Shown: positions 12,240 to 23,500 of the stretch, piece after piece
Numbering within the stretch: the first letter of the stretch is position 1
Layout: every line of letters starts with the position of its first letter
NCBI GenBank assembly: GCA_027924585.1
Contig: BSBM01000047.1
Span: 23,828,001 to 23,892,000 of the forward strand
Direction: 5' to 3'
From: Larix kaempferi
Taxonomy: Eukaryota > Streptophyta > Pinopsida > Pinales > Pinaceae
DNA length: 64,000 nt
Program-made: the position numbers and the translations under genes
Notes under the pieces: generated by a model
Databases searched by the model: none
Told to the model about the DNA's origin: nothing
The model's input: the letters and a program-made list of their open reading frames with translations, nothing else

Positions 12240-14345
12240 ATTAAAATAAAGTATTAAGACCTGGTCTTTGGGTGTCTATTAACCAGAAAGACTTGCTCTT
12301 CTTCTTCTATCGCCTCCCTCGAGAGATGACATATAAGTACTTTATTTAAAGCATAAATCTCCAAAGCAGTGTTCTCATGTAAAGAACCAGAGGACATTTA
12401 GGTCTGAATCTCTAATATCCCACTCTCTACATTAGAGAATTGAGACTGGTTTGAAAAGTACTTTGCACCCAATCCTTGATCAATTTAAACTTACAAATAG
12501 CCGAAACTTCTCATAGGTTATCAAATGGAGATCTTACTTGAAAGGAGTAGCAGACTTTGATTCTCTGCTATCAAATTCCACTCTAATGGGACAATGATGT
12601 GAGCCACTTACTTTTAATATTATAGATTTGCATCTTCGTAACTTCATAAGAAAAGAGTCTTTTACCAAAAACCTTTCCAATATTTTGAATATTGATCCAT
12701 ATCATGTTTTCATGTTGCACCTCTTATAAATAACCTCTACTAGCTTAACATCCACCAGGTGTTGCTCTTTTAAGAATTTAAAAAATAAATTTTCCATAGG
12801 GTCTCCTCGTTTCGACAAAACCTCAAATTTCTTAGTCATGCATAATTAGGTTCAATTTCCCTCCTACAACAAGATATTCAGACCAAAAAGCCATTTTAAT
12901 CTTAAACTTTCCTAGAAATCACCCATATGTAGACTTTGACACAGATATTTAAGATTGAAGTGGACAAATTAATTCTTTTGACTGTATAAATATCACATTG
13001 CAAACTAGAAAGAAGAATACCTTAGAAAGGTAAGAGCTCTATTTAACTTAATAACAAAACCCCAGATTTCCCTACATCAACTTGAGCTTTGAATTCCCAA
13101 CCATTGAAATCTTTTCGTAGTATATATTCAATATGTCTAGATGACATCATAGCATCCTGTAAGTAAATACTTAAATATTCATGGTTGAACCCCTTTTGGG
13201 GCTATTGATGCTCTAAAGGCCCAACAATGGTAAGTTGTATCCCAATATGCACTTCTCTGACAGCTTGAGATATGCCTTTGTAGCTATGTGTTTTCCTTCC
13301 CATTTTAGCTTGTAAGAGAGATCTCCCTCCCTGCGATTAAATCCCACTCAAAGAAGAAAAGTCAGATGCTACCTCCTAAGACTTGTACTTTAATATGGTG
13401 TTATATCTATAAGCAGTCTGAGGAATATACAAGAACTAGACTTGTTCTTGACAAGATGAAACCTCCCTTCGCCCTGAGATAAGATCACTTGCCTGACCCC
13501 CATTCGCCTCTAATATGCTCAAAAGGCTCTCTCAATTTAGCTTTCAAAGCATAGTACCCTGCCACCCACTGTTTTCTTCAGAATCCGTTGTAGTTACTCC
13601 TTGTATCCTGGAAGCTTTTTATAAAAAATGTCTCTTAACATGGATCCTCTTCATCAATATTACCCTCCTCTTTGTCACTTAAGAGGATTTTTCCTTCTTC
13701 AACTCCATATTTGGAGATCGGAGTCATGGAGATTGGATTTAGAGAGACCTAATGCCATGAGCATGTCCTCTAAAATAAATCCCTCGTCCTTTGTAGGATA
13801 TGAAATCTGTGGAGGGGCATAATACTTAGCATACCTCCATTTAAAAGGAACATTAATTGCCACTTCTCTTCATCTCCAACCTCTAGGCTTATTACGTCAG
13901 GAAACCCCTCCTTCATATGCATCCATGACGATTTTGATGCAAACACTGGAAAATTAAGTAATATTACTTTCCTCTTGATTTCTCTTCAATGCTTAGGAAG
14001 ACACCTACCTTATTTCCAATAATCTCAAATATATCAATGTTCCAATGGCAAATACAAGAGCTTTACCCAAATAGGAATTATATTGATCTTTTCTCTTGCT
14101 GGATTAAAAATTGGAACCCACTTGTAATGCCATGCCCTATCATCACCAGAACCATGCAGATCCTGCCATAAATCTTGTCCTTGGTTGCTTCACTCCTTCC
14201 TAATCAGAAATGTAGCAAACCATTGAACTCCCAGAACCGAAGGAGCCTATCCTCATAATTTCACCCAGGTGTTAGTGTTGGTAGGTGAAACCAAATCCGA
14301 AAAATATTAAACCGTTGAAAGCCATCTCTCCCGCCAGTGCCAACT
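12240..14345 (-). mobile_element. degenerate L1-type LINE: ORF1 DUF4283 domain and ORF2 endonuclease
   Basis: Reading the minus strand from 14345 down, a DUF4283-like ORF1 segment appears at about 14340-13700: WVPIFNPAREK, INIIPIWVKLLYLPLE, DIFEIIGNKVGVFLSIEEKS and VGDEEKWQ. Further along, at about 12960-12560, are C-terminal pieces of an AP-endonuclease domain: PMENLFFKFLKEQHLVDVKL, ERFLVKDSFLMKL and SGSHHCPIRVEFDSRESKSA, where the usual core is SDHxPI. At about 12470-12300 a Glu-rich linker like that between EN and RT follows. The RT is missing. Frame changes and stops are frequent, so this is a dead partial LINE. ORF1 then EN gives the minus orientation. Confidence 0.7.
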
Positions 14346-17269
14346 CACTCTTTTCAGCTGGCTGGTAATTAGAATATATGTGATGAATTAAATGTTAACA
14401 GCTTCCAGATCAAGCCATTTTTTCTTCACTCACTAAGGCTCTAGACGCCTTTGTTTTTTTTTTACAATATGTAATATATTATTTTGCTACCTTCAGGAAA
14501 ATTGAAGTGAATGAAGATGAAGTGTTTTTTGTGAGAACCCTTTCTCTGTATTTTCTTTCCCAGACATAATACTTTATTTCTCTCTCATTGCTTGTTGTTG
14601 CTTGCTGCCTGTGTCTATATGGCACCGAGAAACTTGTCTCAACGAGCTTCTCCATCCCTAAAATAAAATGAATTGCCATGGAGATATTGTACTATGCTCT
14701 TTATGAATTTGGGCAATGGCTTCACGATAGAGATGAGATAACTCCATCATCCAAGTGACAAGTAAAATTCGACAAAAAAGGCAATAGCATTATACCTCAT
14801 CAATTCAATGGCTATGTAGTAACCCCGGGTCTGTCATGTATCTCATCTTTAGACTTCCTTCCTTCACTTAATGTTTGTTACAATTTAATTTAAGCTGGCA
14901 TGCTCCTACGCATTCATTGATTGTGTTAACGGTATTTTTTATGATTATTGGCTATTGTTTAGAACCAAACGGTGAACCCTTAATCCATCACTATTAGCAA
15001 ATTTGGCTTATGCTAATAACTATAAGTTCATGTGTCGCTTGGTTGTATCTAGTTAATAACAGTTGATTCCTGATATTGAAACCATGATTTTTTTATTTTA
15101 TTTTATATTTTTATTTTTATTTTTAAATTTTTTTTATATTTTTTATATTTTTTTATTTTCAGGTTCAACTAGTAGTTAAATTTGGCACTTATTTACTTTT
15201 ACTTTTATTTTAATTAGCAGCTATACAGTGTCAAAGCATTGCCTCTTAGTGTCAACATCAAGTGTAACACATGGAAATGTTATAAAAACTTTATGCAACA
15301 CATCAATATAAAGCTAATACAAAATCAAACCCGGTTATTGATATTTTTAATAATATGTTTCGTCTAAATTTTGATAGATAATTAAGAAATTCATAAGCCA
15401 CACAATTAATCAATAGGACTCCTTGCTAAGCTAGAATTGAGTTCTCTACCAATAAAACTAATCAATATGCAATGAATAAAGGTTTACTAATTGCACAAAT
15501 GTTCTAAAATTGAGTTCTCTACAAATAAAACTAATCAATATGCAATATATAAAGGTTTACTAATTACATAAATGTTAGGAGTTAATTTCAATGTATCCCC
15601 AACTACTCAATGCAATCATTGTTATTGAAACTTTTTTATTGCTTTACATTGGAGTACATCACGATCATCTATATGCTCCAAAGTGAACTTCTTTCACTTT
15701 CCCTAAAACATCTTTAAAATTTTCACTATTTGTCAAATATTTTCAAATATATATATGTATGTTATAAACTGCTCAAGTATGCATACGATGTAATATTCCC
15801 TTTATAATTTAACTTACATATGTATAGACTTTAATGGTAATAATAATGATGTACAAATGGTAGCCTTGGTCATAATAAATATATATTCTCCTATATATAG
15901 TTATTTTTGGACAAGTGATTGAGGAATTAAACATGAAAGAGTTCTATACCTATACTTGTATATGGAGATTCCTAAATTTATTTCTACAACACATGGCATG
16001 AAAGAAAACTTTTGTTCACAAGTAGTTTGTGCAGTCTAGGAGCTATTATAATCATTGTTTTCATTGATATTATTGCAAAAATATTTTTTCAAATTGCTTA
16101 TATATTCCAGATCTAGTAGTAATCTATAGTGTTGAGATTACTACTACAGAGATTGTGAGAAAAGCAATTGTAGTTGGCTCACTGTGTTGATGGACTTAAC
16201 ATTATTTTTTGTTATGGGTTGAGTGCCTATGTCTTTGTACAAACTTTGATATTTTCCTACCATTATCCTTCGCTTCTTGTGCCTACTTTTTTGTTCGGCA
16301 TTCATTTTTGCCCCTCAAGCGGCAAATGCTAGTTTAATCTCCGTTGGGTTAGATGAGCATGTTCATGTTCAGATGGTAAAAGATATTGTAAATTTTGCTG
16401 ACTAGATTTTTTTGAAAGATGATTCGTGTGATCCCTTTTCCATATGATTTATTTTAGTATTATGAGGTTTGATTTGAATATTATAGGTTTAGTAGATTTG
16501 AGCCCATGAGCAAAGCCGGTTTACAAATTCTCTATTGCTTTATGTTAAGTTAAATTGCTTCTTACTAGTAAATTGTACTGAAATTTGTGTGCACAACAAT
16601 GATGGCTCACATGACAATCCAAATAAAACGAAAAATAAAAGATGTGGCAAGTTTTGGTAAGATTGTACTACGAAATGTGCACTCATGTCCAAACGTTGTC
16701 CAAACCTAGAATTGAAATAAAAGTTTTTTGAATTTAAATAATTTTTCAACCTAATTTAAAATGCCTTCGATATTGATGCATTTCATAACCTAATTCTTTT
16801 AATTAAAAAAATTCATAAGCAAATTCTTTTAGTTAAAAGACTCAAGGTATTTTAGAGTTACAATCATTACGTAATCAAAGTCGGCTCCCAATGAGCAAGT
16901 GTCACAAAGCTAGATTTGAACTTGGATGGGGAGGATAACAACATTCCTCCCACCACCCGATCTACATTCAATTGACTATTTTTTTTTAATTTTATATATT
17001 AAAAAGTTCATGTTTTGAAAATTTTACTCTAGTTATTTTTATATTTTTTTGTCTTTTTAAACTCATTTTTCTCTCTTATACTTTTTAAGGTAATGAAGAA
17101 CACTTAGAACAACCGAGGTTTCAATTACAAAAATATACCTTCCAAATTCAGTGATACAATAAACTATGAATATGTTAATTAATTCAATATTTGATATTCA
17201 AACTTGAAAATTGAATCAACATAAAAATAAATTAAAATAAGATATAAAATTTAGACTAAAATTTGGAAT
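14346..17269. other. AT-rich non-coding interval
   Basis: No gene is supported. It contains T-rich low-complexity runs (about 15085-15160) and a 72-bp tandem duplication starting near 15433 and 15505 (shared TTGAGTTCTCTAC and GGTTTACTAATT). Confidence 0.45.
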
Positions 17270-17284
17270 AAGTCAGAACAGTTT
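17270..17284. repeat. target-site duplication, left copy
   Basis: AAGTCAGAACAGTTT, identical to 18018-18032, flanks the truncated LINE. Confidence 0.9.
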
Positions 17285-18017
17285 CAAATGTTCCGGTAAG
17301 GGATAATACCAGGGGTGTCAGGAATATTGGATTGTTTAATTTGGAGGTTAATTGCCCAACATTGTTCTTTGATGGGGCAGCTGCTGGGGGTGAATGTGGT
17401 GCGGGGGGTGTTATCTACCTCAATAAGGAGCATTATTTTACTTTAAAGATGAAGTGTGGAAGGGGTTCGAATATGAAAGCGGAACTTTTGGCCCTTTGGT
17501 GTGTGGTGAAAGTGGCCAATTGTTTTGGGCTGCTATCCAATGTAAAGATATATGGAGACTCCAGGGTGACCATAAAATGGGCTTTGGGGGAGTATGATTT
17601 GCAGGTTCTACAATTGTCCTGCTGGTGTGATAGGGTGAAGGAAGAACTATAGAAACTGGGACAGGTGAATTTGGAACACATTTTCCGAGAGCATAATGTT
17701 CTAGCTGATTCCCTCTCTAAATTGGCACTGGATGGGGCAGAGGATTTCATTGTCTGGGAGGAAATCTTGGAAGACCAGTGTGTTGACACTGGTAACTATT
17801 ACTATTTGGGATAACTAGTTTATATTGATTATGTAACTTTTGTTCTCGGTAGCCCGAAACTGTTTTGAAGGTTTATTTTGCCAAAGACATTAGGTCTGTG
17901 TTTTGGCTCTTTATGTATATCATACTTTATGTACTGATCGCTTGAAGCATCATGATCATCATGTACTATTTGATTCAAGTTTTGAATATCAATAGTATGT
18001 TTTTTTTCGCGGGAAAA
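17285..18017 (+). mobile_element. 5'-truncated LINE insertion with RNase H domain
   Basis: A 733-bp insertion is bounded by an exact 15-bp target-site duplication (AAGTCAGAACAGTTT at 17270-17284 and 18018-18032). It encodes the C-terminal RNase H-like domain of LINE ORF2: LFFDGAAAGG, KAELLALW, IYGDSRVTIKW, then after an in-frame TAG (17650-17652) HIFREHNVLADSLSKLALDG, with all four acidic residues present. The terminal stop is near 17811. The 3' end is a T8-CGCGGG-A6 hairpin-like motif at about 18000-18019 rather than a long poly(A). The truncated 5' end and the duplication indicate target-primed reverse transcription. Confidence 0.9.
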
Positions 18018-18032
18018 AAGTCAGAACAGTTT
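18018..18032. repeat. target-site duplication, right copy
   Basis: AAGTCAGAACAGTTT, identical to 17270-17284. Its first A residues merge with the A-run that ends the LINE. Confidence 0.9.
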
Positions 18033-18626
18033 TTTAATTCTATATATAAACAATTTGTTAACTCCAGTTATAAACATTTTTATTTTTATTTTTATGAACA
18101 TTAACTGTGATTATATTAGTTTATTTAATTTAGTTTTTTGAATATATGTTAGTATACCTTATTTCCTCATTTTTGTGTTTTTTTTTAATGTTTAATAATT
18201 AATATACGTTACTTAAGGGAACAAAACCTTACATTGTTAAATTTCAAAGTAATTATAATAATTCGTTATGTATAATTTCTTCAAAATTCATATGCATTGT
18301 TAAATCAAATTGTGTTTTCAAACTCCTTACAATAATTAAATAAGAATGCCCTTATTTTTAATTTTAATAGGGACTACATTCATATCACCATGTCGTTGAC
18401 TGCATTGAGGGTTGCTCTTATTTTTGTTGATAATCAAATATACAAAACCAAATAATACTAAAACTATGTATGCAACACACACAATGTCCTCTCCCATTTG
18501 TATTGAAATTCTGCTCATTATTTTACTCGAATGTGGCAGCTCTCACGCTTGCGTACACCCTCTCTTTCAATGCATTCGACCTACCCTTACCTTCTACATT
18601 CAATTCTTTTCATACTAGGAGACGAG
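18033..18626. other. AT-rich interval, no feature seen
   Basis: Short overlapping frames on both strands (18336-18518 and 18412-18618) have no recognisable domain. Confidence 0.4.
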
Positions 18627-18818
18627 GCTTGCCCTAAATACATGCTGTGAAATTTTTGTTGGTTTCGTCAAATTTTTTCTTTCACTTTCTCTAGGTAGTG
18701 AATCTCTTTGCCCAAACGTTAAGCTTGTCCTAAATACATGTTGTGAAATTTTTGTTGGTTTCGTCAAATTTTTTCTTTCACTTTCTCTAGGTAGTGAATC
18801 TCTTTGCCCAAACGTTTA
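18627..18818. repeat. 96-bp tandem duplication
   Basis: Two almost identical 96-bp units start at 18627 and 18723 (GCTT(G)CCCTAAATACATG, ending TTTGCCCAAACGTT). Near-identity suggests a recent duplication. Confidence 0.9.
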
Positions 18819-18903
18819 ACAATGGTTTATTTCTGGTGTGAGTTTAGAGTGAAAAATATGTTTGATTGTTTGATTTGTACCATCTCTCAAATTGATATCG
18901 CAA

Positions 18904-19563
18904 TTCTTAATAGAGCCCCACTAATCTCCCCTAGTCTTTCAATTCCATTTGGAGTGTAGTTGCACTGAGTGAAACGAGGTGCTCTACAACCCAATATGGG
19001 GTTCACTTGGTGCTCTACAACCCAATATGGGGGAGATGTTGTAACGTGTATGTGTCCCGTTATATGTCCCGTTACATGTGTGATGTAGCATTACATCTAA
19101 TAGTAAAAAGTAATAAATTATATTATGTCAGCCATTAATAAATTCATGTCGGCTCATAAAATAAAAAATTAATGAAAGTATTTAAAAAAAATCCATGCTG
19201 ACTCATAAAATAAAATATTATGAAAAGTATTTAAAAAATAGATGTTCGTTTATAAAATAAAAACTTAAAACTTAAACCAGTGTCTATCAATCAAGAGATA
19301 TCAAATTTCTTGAGTTTAAATTTAAAAAAAAATACACCTCAAGAAATTGGATCCCTCTCGGTGCTTGATAGATATGGGTTTAAGATGGATCTATGCTGGT
19401 TCTTAATAGAGCCCCACTAATCTCCCCCGGTCTTTCAATTCCATTTGGAGTGCAGTTCTTAATAGATCCCCACTAATCTCCCCCGGTCTTTCAATTCCAT
19501 TTGGAGTGCAGTTCTTAATAGATCCCCACTAATCTTCCTCGGTCTTTCAATTCCATTTGGAGT
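18904..19563. repeat. 56-bp tandem array split by an insertion
   Basis: Units of 56 bp (TTCTTAATAGAGCCCCACTA to CATTTGGAGTGCAG) start at 18904, 19400, 19456 and 19512. The last one ends early at about 19563. The first unit is separated from the other three by 440 bp (18960-19399) that matches the dispersed repeat also found at 46094-46414 and 53132-53608. Confidence 0.9.
18960..19399 (+). mobile_element. dispersed LTR-like repeat, copy 1
   Basis: A 440-bp segment that opens the 56-bp array. It begins TTGCACTGAGTGAAACGAGG, contains CAATATGGGGGAGATGTTG followed by GTAACGTGTATG, and ends GCTTGATAGATATGGG...GGATCTATGCTGG. The purine run GGGGGAGA directly before TGTTGTAACG resembles a polypurine tract preceding a 3' LTR, so the family may be the 3' end of an LTR retroelement. 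No coding capacity is seen. Copies 2 (minus, 46094-46414) and 3 (plus, 53132-53608) share both ends. Confidence 0.75.
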
Positions 19564-19784
19564 CTCTAGAGTTTGCACAATGCCAAGGAGCAATAATGGT
19601 TACGACGTTCTTTTATTACACCCCAAGTTGCAATTGCTAATTTATCCTAAGAAGGCCCCCTTCTATCCATTATGTGGAATATAAGAATGCTACTATCGAC
19701 AGTGTTTCGAGTTAGTTAGGAATCCGGGCTGTCCCTGCCCTAGCCAAAGCATACGGTCTTCCTTTGAAAATTGGAATAACCAAT

Positions 19785-20064
19785 AGCTTGCGGAGTGTGA
19801 TAACTGACACTCAAATCGCCTCCTGCCGATGACGGAAAATTTTCCGGTGAGGCACAGTTCCACCCCTTCTCGTTATTTTTTTGGAATTTTGACGATCTGG
19901 GTCGTCTTAAAATGGGCCAAAACCCCTAAGGACATAGTTCTATGGCATAGTTCCACAGTAAATGGGGTGGAACTACGATTCCGCCGATTTTTATAACTGA
20001 ATTTAGGAAACAAATCACTGAAAAAGCGAGGCGATTTGAGTGCCGGTTATCCCATGCCGTAGCT
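19785..20064. mobile_element. MITE-like foldback element upstream of U1-70K
   Basis: Imperfect terminal inverted repeats of about 38 bp pair 19785-19822 with 20028-20064 (core ACTCAAATCGCCTC against GAGGCGATTTGAGT). Inner parts also pair, such as CAGTTCCACCCC near 19855 with GGGGTGGAACTA near 19965. The 280-bp length and lack of ORFs fit a MITE. It lies about 440 bp upstream of the U1-70K start codon. A native inverted repeat that is part of the promoter is the alternative. Confidence 0.7.
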
Positions 20065-20507
20065 TGCTGTCCTTCTCGAGCGACGTGCAACACTTACCCA
20101 TGTTGCTTTTGTTCCTTTTTCGCCGGAATTCAAGAGCCCCGTAGGTTTATTTTCGTGGTGACACGTGTATAGTCACGAGCGCGAGAGTTCCAGTGGAAAC
20201 TTATTTAATTCCGGATTTCAAACATCCATCAAATGTATTTTAACGCTCTATTCCTTTACGCAGTCGATCAAACCCTCGCGAAGATCCCTCAAAACCTTCG
20301 CGCCAAGATCCTAAGCATTTCGTAGCAATTTGATCGGATAGGTGCTTGTCGGGGATTTTTGCTGCCAAATCCTTTTCGTATTTGGAACTGTAACTCCATT
20401 TAGTTGCCGAAAACTATCATAGTACTACGATTCTGGACAAAAATAGAGCTATTTTGGACAGAACAGAAGGTTGAAGAGGCTTTTTTCTCTAGGTTTGCCG
20501 TGCCGCA
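20065..20507 (+). promoter_or_regulatory. putative U1-70K promoter and 5'UTR
   Basis: The 443 bp between the foldback element and the start codon are richer in GC than their surroundings and have no ORF in frame with exon 1. A palindromic ACACGTGT core containing a G-box CACGTG lies at 20162-20167, and a TTCGCGCC motif at about 20299. No clear TATA box is at the expected place, as is common for housekeeping genes. The transcription start cannot be fixed from sequence. Confidence 0.45.
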
Positions 20508-23500
20508 ATGGGGGACTACGGTGATGCCTTCATGCGCAACAAAGATGCGGCGGTTCAAGCGCGAACGAAAGCCCAAAATCGAGCCACAGTTCTGCAGTTA
20601 AAACTGGTATGATCAATTCTTCGAAAATAAGCTTTAAACGTTTATTTCTGTTTGATTATGTACGCTTGAAACCCTAGCAGATGAATTCTCACGGTGTACA
20701 TGTCATTGTTGTAACACTGAAAAATATAACCGTACACTACAGCTACTATTATGCAAAAACTTATGATTTAAAAACCCTACCCTCAGGTTATCTGTGTCAT
20801 AAATATTTGTCTGTTTCGTCAGCTAGTCTAGATTACTCCGTAGATCCCGTGCTTGTATCATTGATGGGGAAAATAACAGGTAAGAATTTCAAATCCGTCT
20901 ACAGGGTTTGTGAATTCGTAAAAATATTAGAAAACCGTAGTTCGATCCATACTATTTTCTTTATATGAATATTTAAGTCTATGGCATGATTTTCAGTTCC
21001 GAATTTACTGATATTTAGATCTACATACTAAATTTGCAGCAGCTCACCATACGTGAGCTCATTATGACTGATTTTAATGTTCCATACGATCCATGGATTG
21101 TGGAGATATGATTTAGTAGATTAGATAGACGAACACTATTTCTGTTAGGTGGCTATTCACTGGCAGTTGATTTAGTAGATTAGATAGACGAACACTTTTT
21201 CTGTTAGGGGGCTATTCACTTTAGCGGAAACTTTTCTAGTATATTTGCTACATGTGCAAGCTATCCCTTAAGAATTCCGAATCCAGTTATTATTTTGCCA
21301 GTGAAAGAACTATTTATTAGCAAAAGAGAATACTCGGGGAAGTGGAAGTCCGGCTCCCAAGTATGTGGCTTGACACCCTTCTTCAGACTTAATCATCATA
21401 TCCTGAAATTCCGTTAATCTCTCTTCCTGGATCTCCCTCTGTTCATATTTGTTGGCCGGTTTGTTTTCCTCGGTATTAAATATTTTTTCTCCAGGGCCCG
21501 ATGAAATTCTTGCTTAAAGACATTTTGTTGTCCGTCACTCTTTCGAGTCTCCACGTGTATGATTCTACAGTCTCTTTCACTGACTTCTTGCCCCATCTGA
21601 CTGGACTCTCTTCATAATAGGATCGCCCTTATCTGGAGAAGGACGAGTGGGTGCTGTCAGGACTGAGTTGTTTTATCTTTGAAATTGTTTGGCATGATTC
21701 TTCCAAACCGATAGTTTTGTCTCCAAATGCTTTGCAGTACGTCCCTTTTTCCTTGAATTCTTTCCGGTTGCCTTAATCCCCGTTTACAAAAACACTCAGA
21801 CCAGATGAACAGTTGCAAGAGTTGGGCCACCAATCTTGAGTCCAACTTGTTGCCAGGCTGGACAATATTTACAGAAAGTTGGCAGATGGTTGATGGGAAA
21901 CTCACTATTATCCTAGACCTTTGGGTTTTACCAAGATTTGCCATTAATAAAACAATTTCACGGCCATTTTCCTTAAGTTTGGGTGCTTCAAATCTCTGAT
22001 TAAGATCTGTATAAACTATAACCCCTGGAGGGTTGCCGACAGTGTTATCTTCCTTGGGGTCATTAATTGCCCCAAGTAACTTGCTTTCTCGTTTGCTTGA
22101 TTCGTTCATAATCAAATTATGAATATATGATCTTGATATTATCCTCTTTACTATCTAATGTTGGGTTGGCTATTCAGTTTGCCACTTTGTTGGAAGTCCT
22201 GACATCATTGAATAACGCCAATTTTCCTGAAGAGGCTACCCTAACATATCTGCCTTGGATTTCAACCATCTATTGTGTATATAAGGTTGAGCCTGCATAA
22301 GCTTCATTATGAGCCAAGACTTTGGAGTCTCCCTCAATCTCCATACTTTTTAGACCTATTTTTAGGCAGGTTTTGATGTTTCCTATGGAGGCTGCCATCA
22401 TGGCCTGGTTATTTGTGTCTATCACTATATTTTTCATATAGCTTGCCATAATATTTTTATTTCTGTTTATTTGGACCCTTCTAGTGGTTGCCTACATGGG
22501 ATTTCCTTACTCAGCCCCATCAAAATTTAACTCACAAGCCTTGATTGTGGGTGTGGGTTGTCGTTATACATTTTGAGGACTAGTGTTCTCCAATTGAAAT
22601 TTAGTTTGACCAAATTTTATGAATTTTTTCATTTCTTTTCATATACCAATCTCCTAGAGGGTAATTTGTGAAGTATGATACCTAGTAATTTATTTGGTTT
22701 AATTTAATCTGCTCTACAAGTATGTTTGGAGTGACCCTTCATCTAAGGTATGTATGTGCTTACATTATTTCAATTGTCTAGTTTGGAAACTCTTCAATTA
22801 AGTTATCCGGACCCTTGCTTTATTTCAATTTGTCTAGTTTTGGAAAGATCCTATGAGCCTGGAGTTGTTTTTGATTATATTTATGTAAATGCAACGAGTT
22901 TATAGATTTTGATTTTCTCACTCTTGCTGATTATGTGCAGATAGGGCAAAGTCACCCAACAGGTCTTACTAGTAATCTATTGAAGCTTTTTGAACCACGG
23001 CCTCCTCTTGAATATAAGCCACCGCCAGAGAAGAGAAAATTGCCATCATACACTGGTATAGTTAAACTCTTCTCTCTGCTTATGGTCTTTTTGAGTCTTT
23101 GATATTGTGAGCCTTCTTTCCAAGGTGTGCATTTTTTCAAATAAAGTATGTTATTGGCCTTTACAACTTTCTGTTAATTAGTTCAATGTGTGTTTCATGA
23201 TCATCATGTTTGTTAGCAAGTCTACATGCATCACTTGCATTGGTGGGTTTTTCTCATTTGAAGAACTAAGGATCAAGTGAATTGGTCAACCTCTAAATGT
23301 AGAGATCCCCTTCAATAGATCCAAGGCCTTGGTTCTATTGAAGGGGATCTCTACATTTAGAGGAAAATGGAAGGGGATCTCTACATTTAGAGGAAAATGG
23401 AAGGGGATCTCTACATTTAAATGAATTGGTCAATCTTTAAATGGACAGATCCCCTTCAAGTTTTCTTATTACTATTAGCCATTCATGTACCATAACTGAT

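Noticed and set aside
19400-19563. CRISPR-like array of 56-bp direct repeats
   Set aside because: Units are directly adjacent with no unique spacers, and the context is plant nuclear DNA; it is an ordinary minisatellite.
21657-22115. 152-codon minus-strand ORF in U1-70K intron 1
   Set aside because: No recognisable family; it lies next to a LINE RNase H remnant on the same strand and is probably retroelement debris, so not called as a gene.
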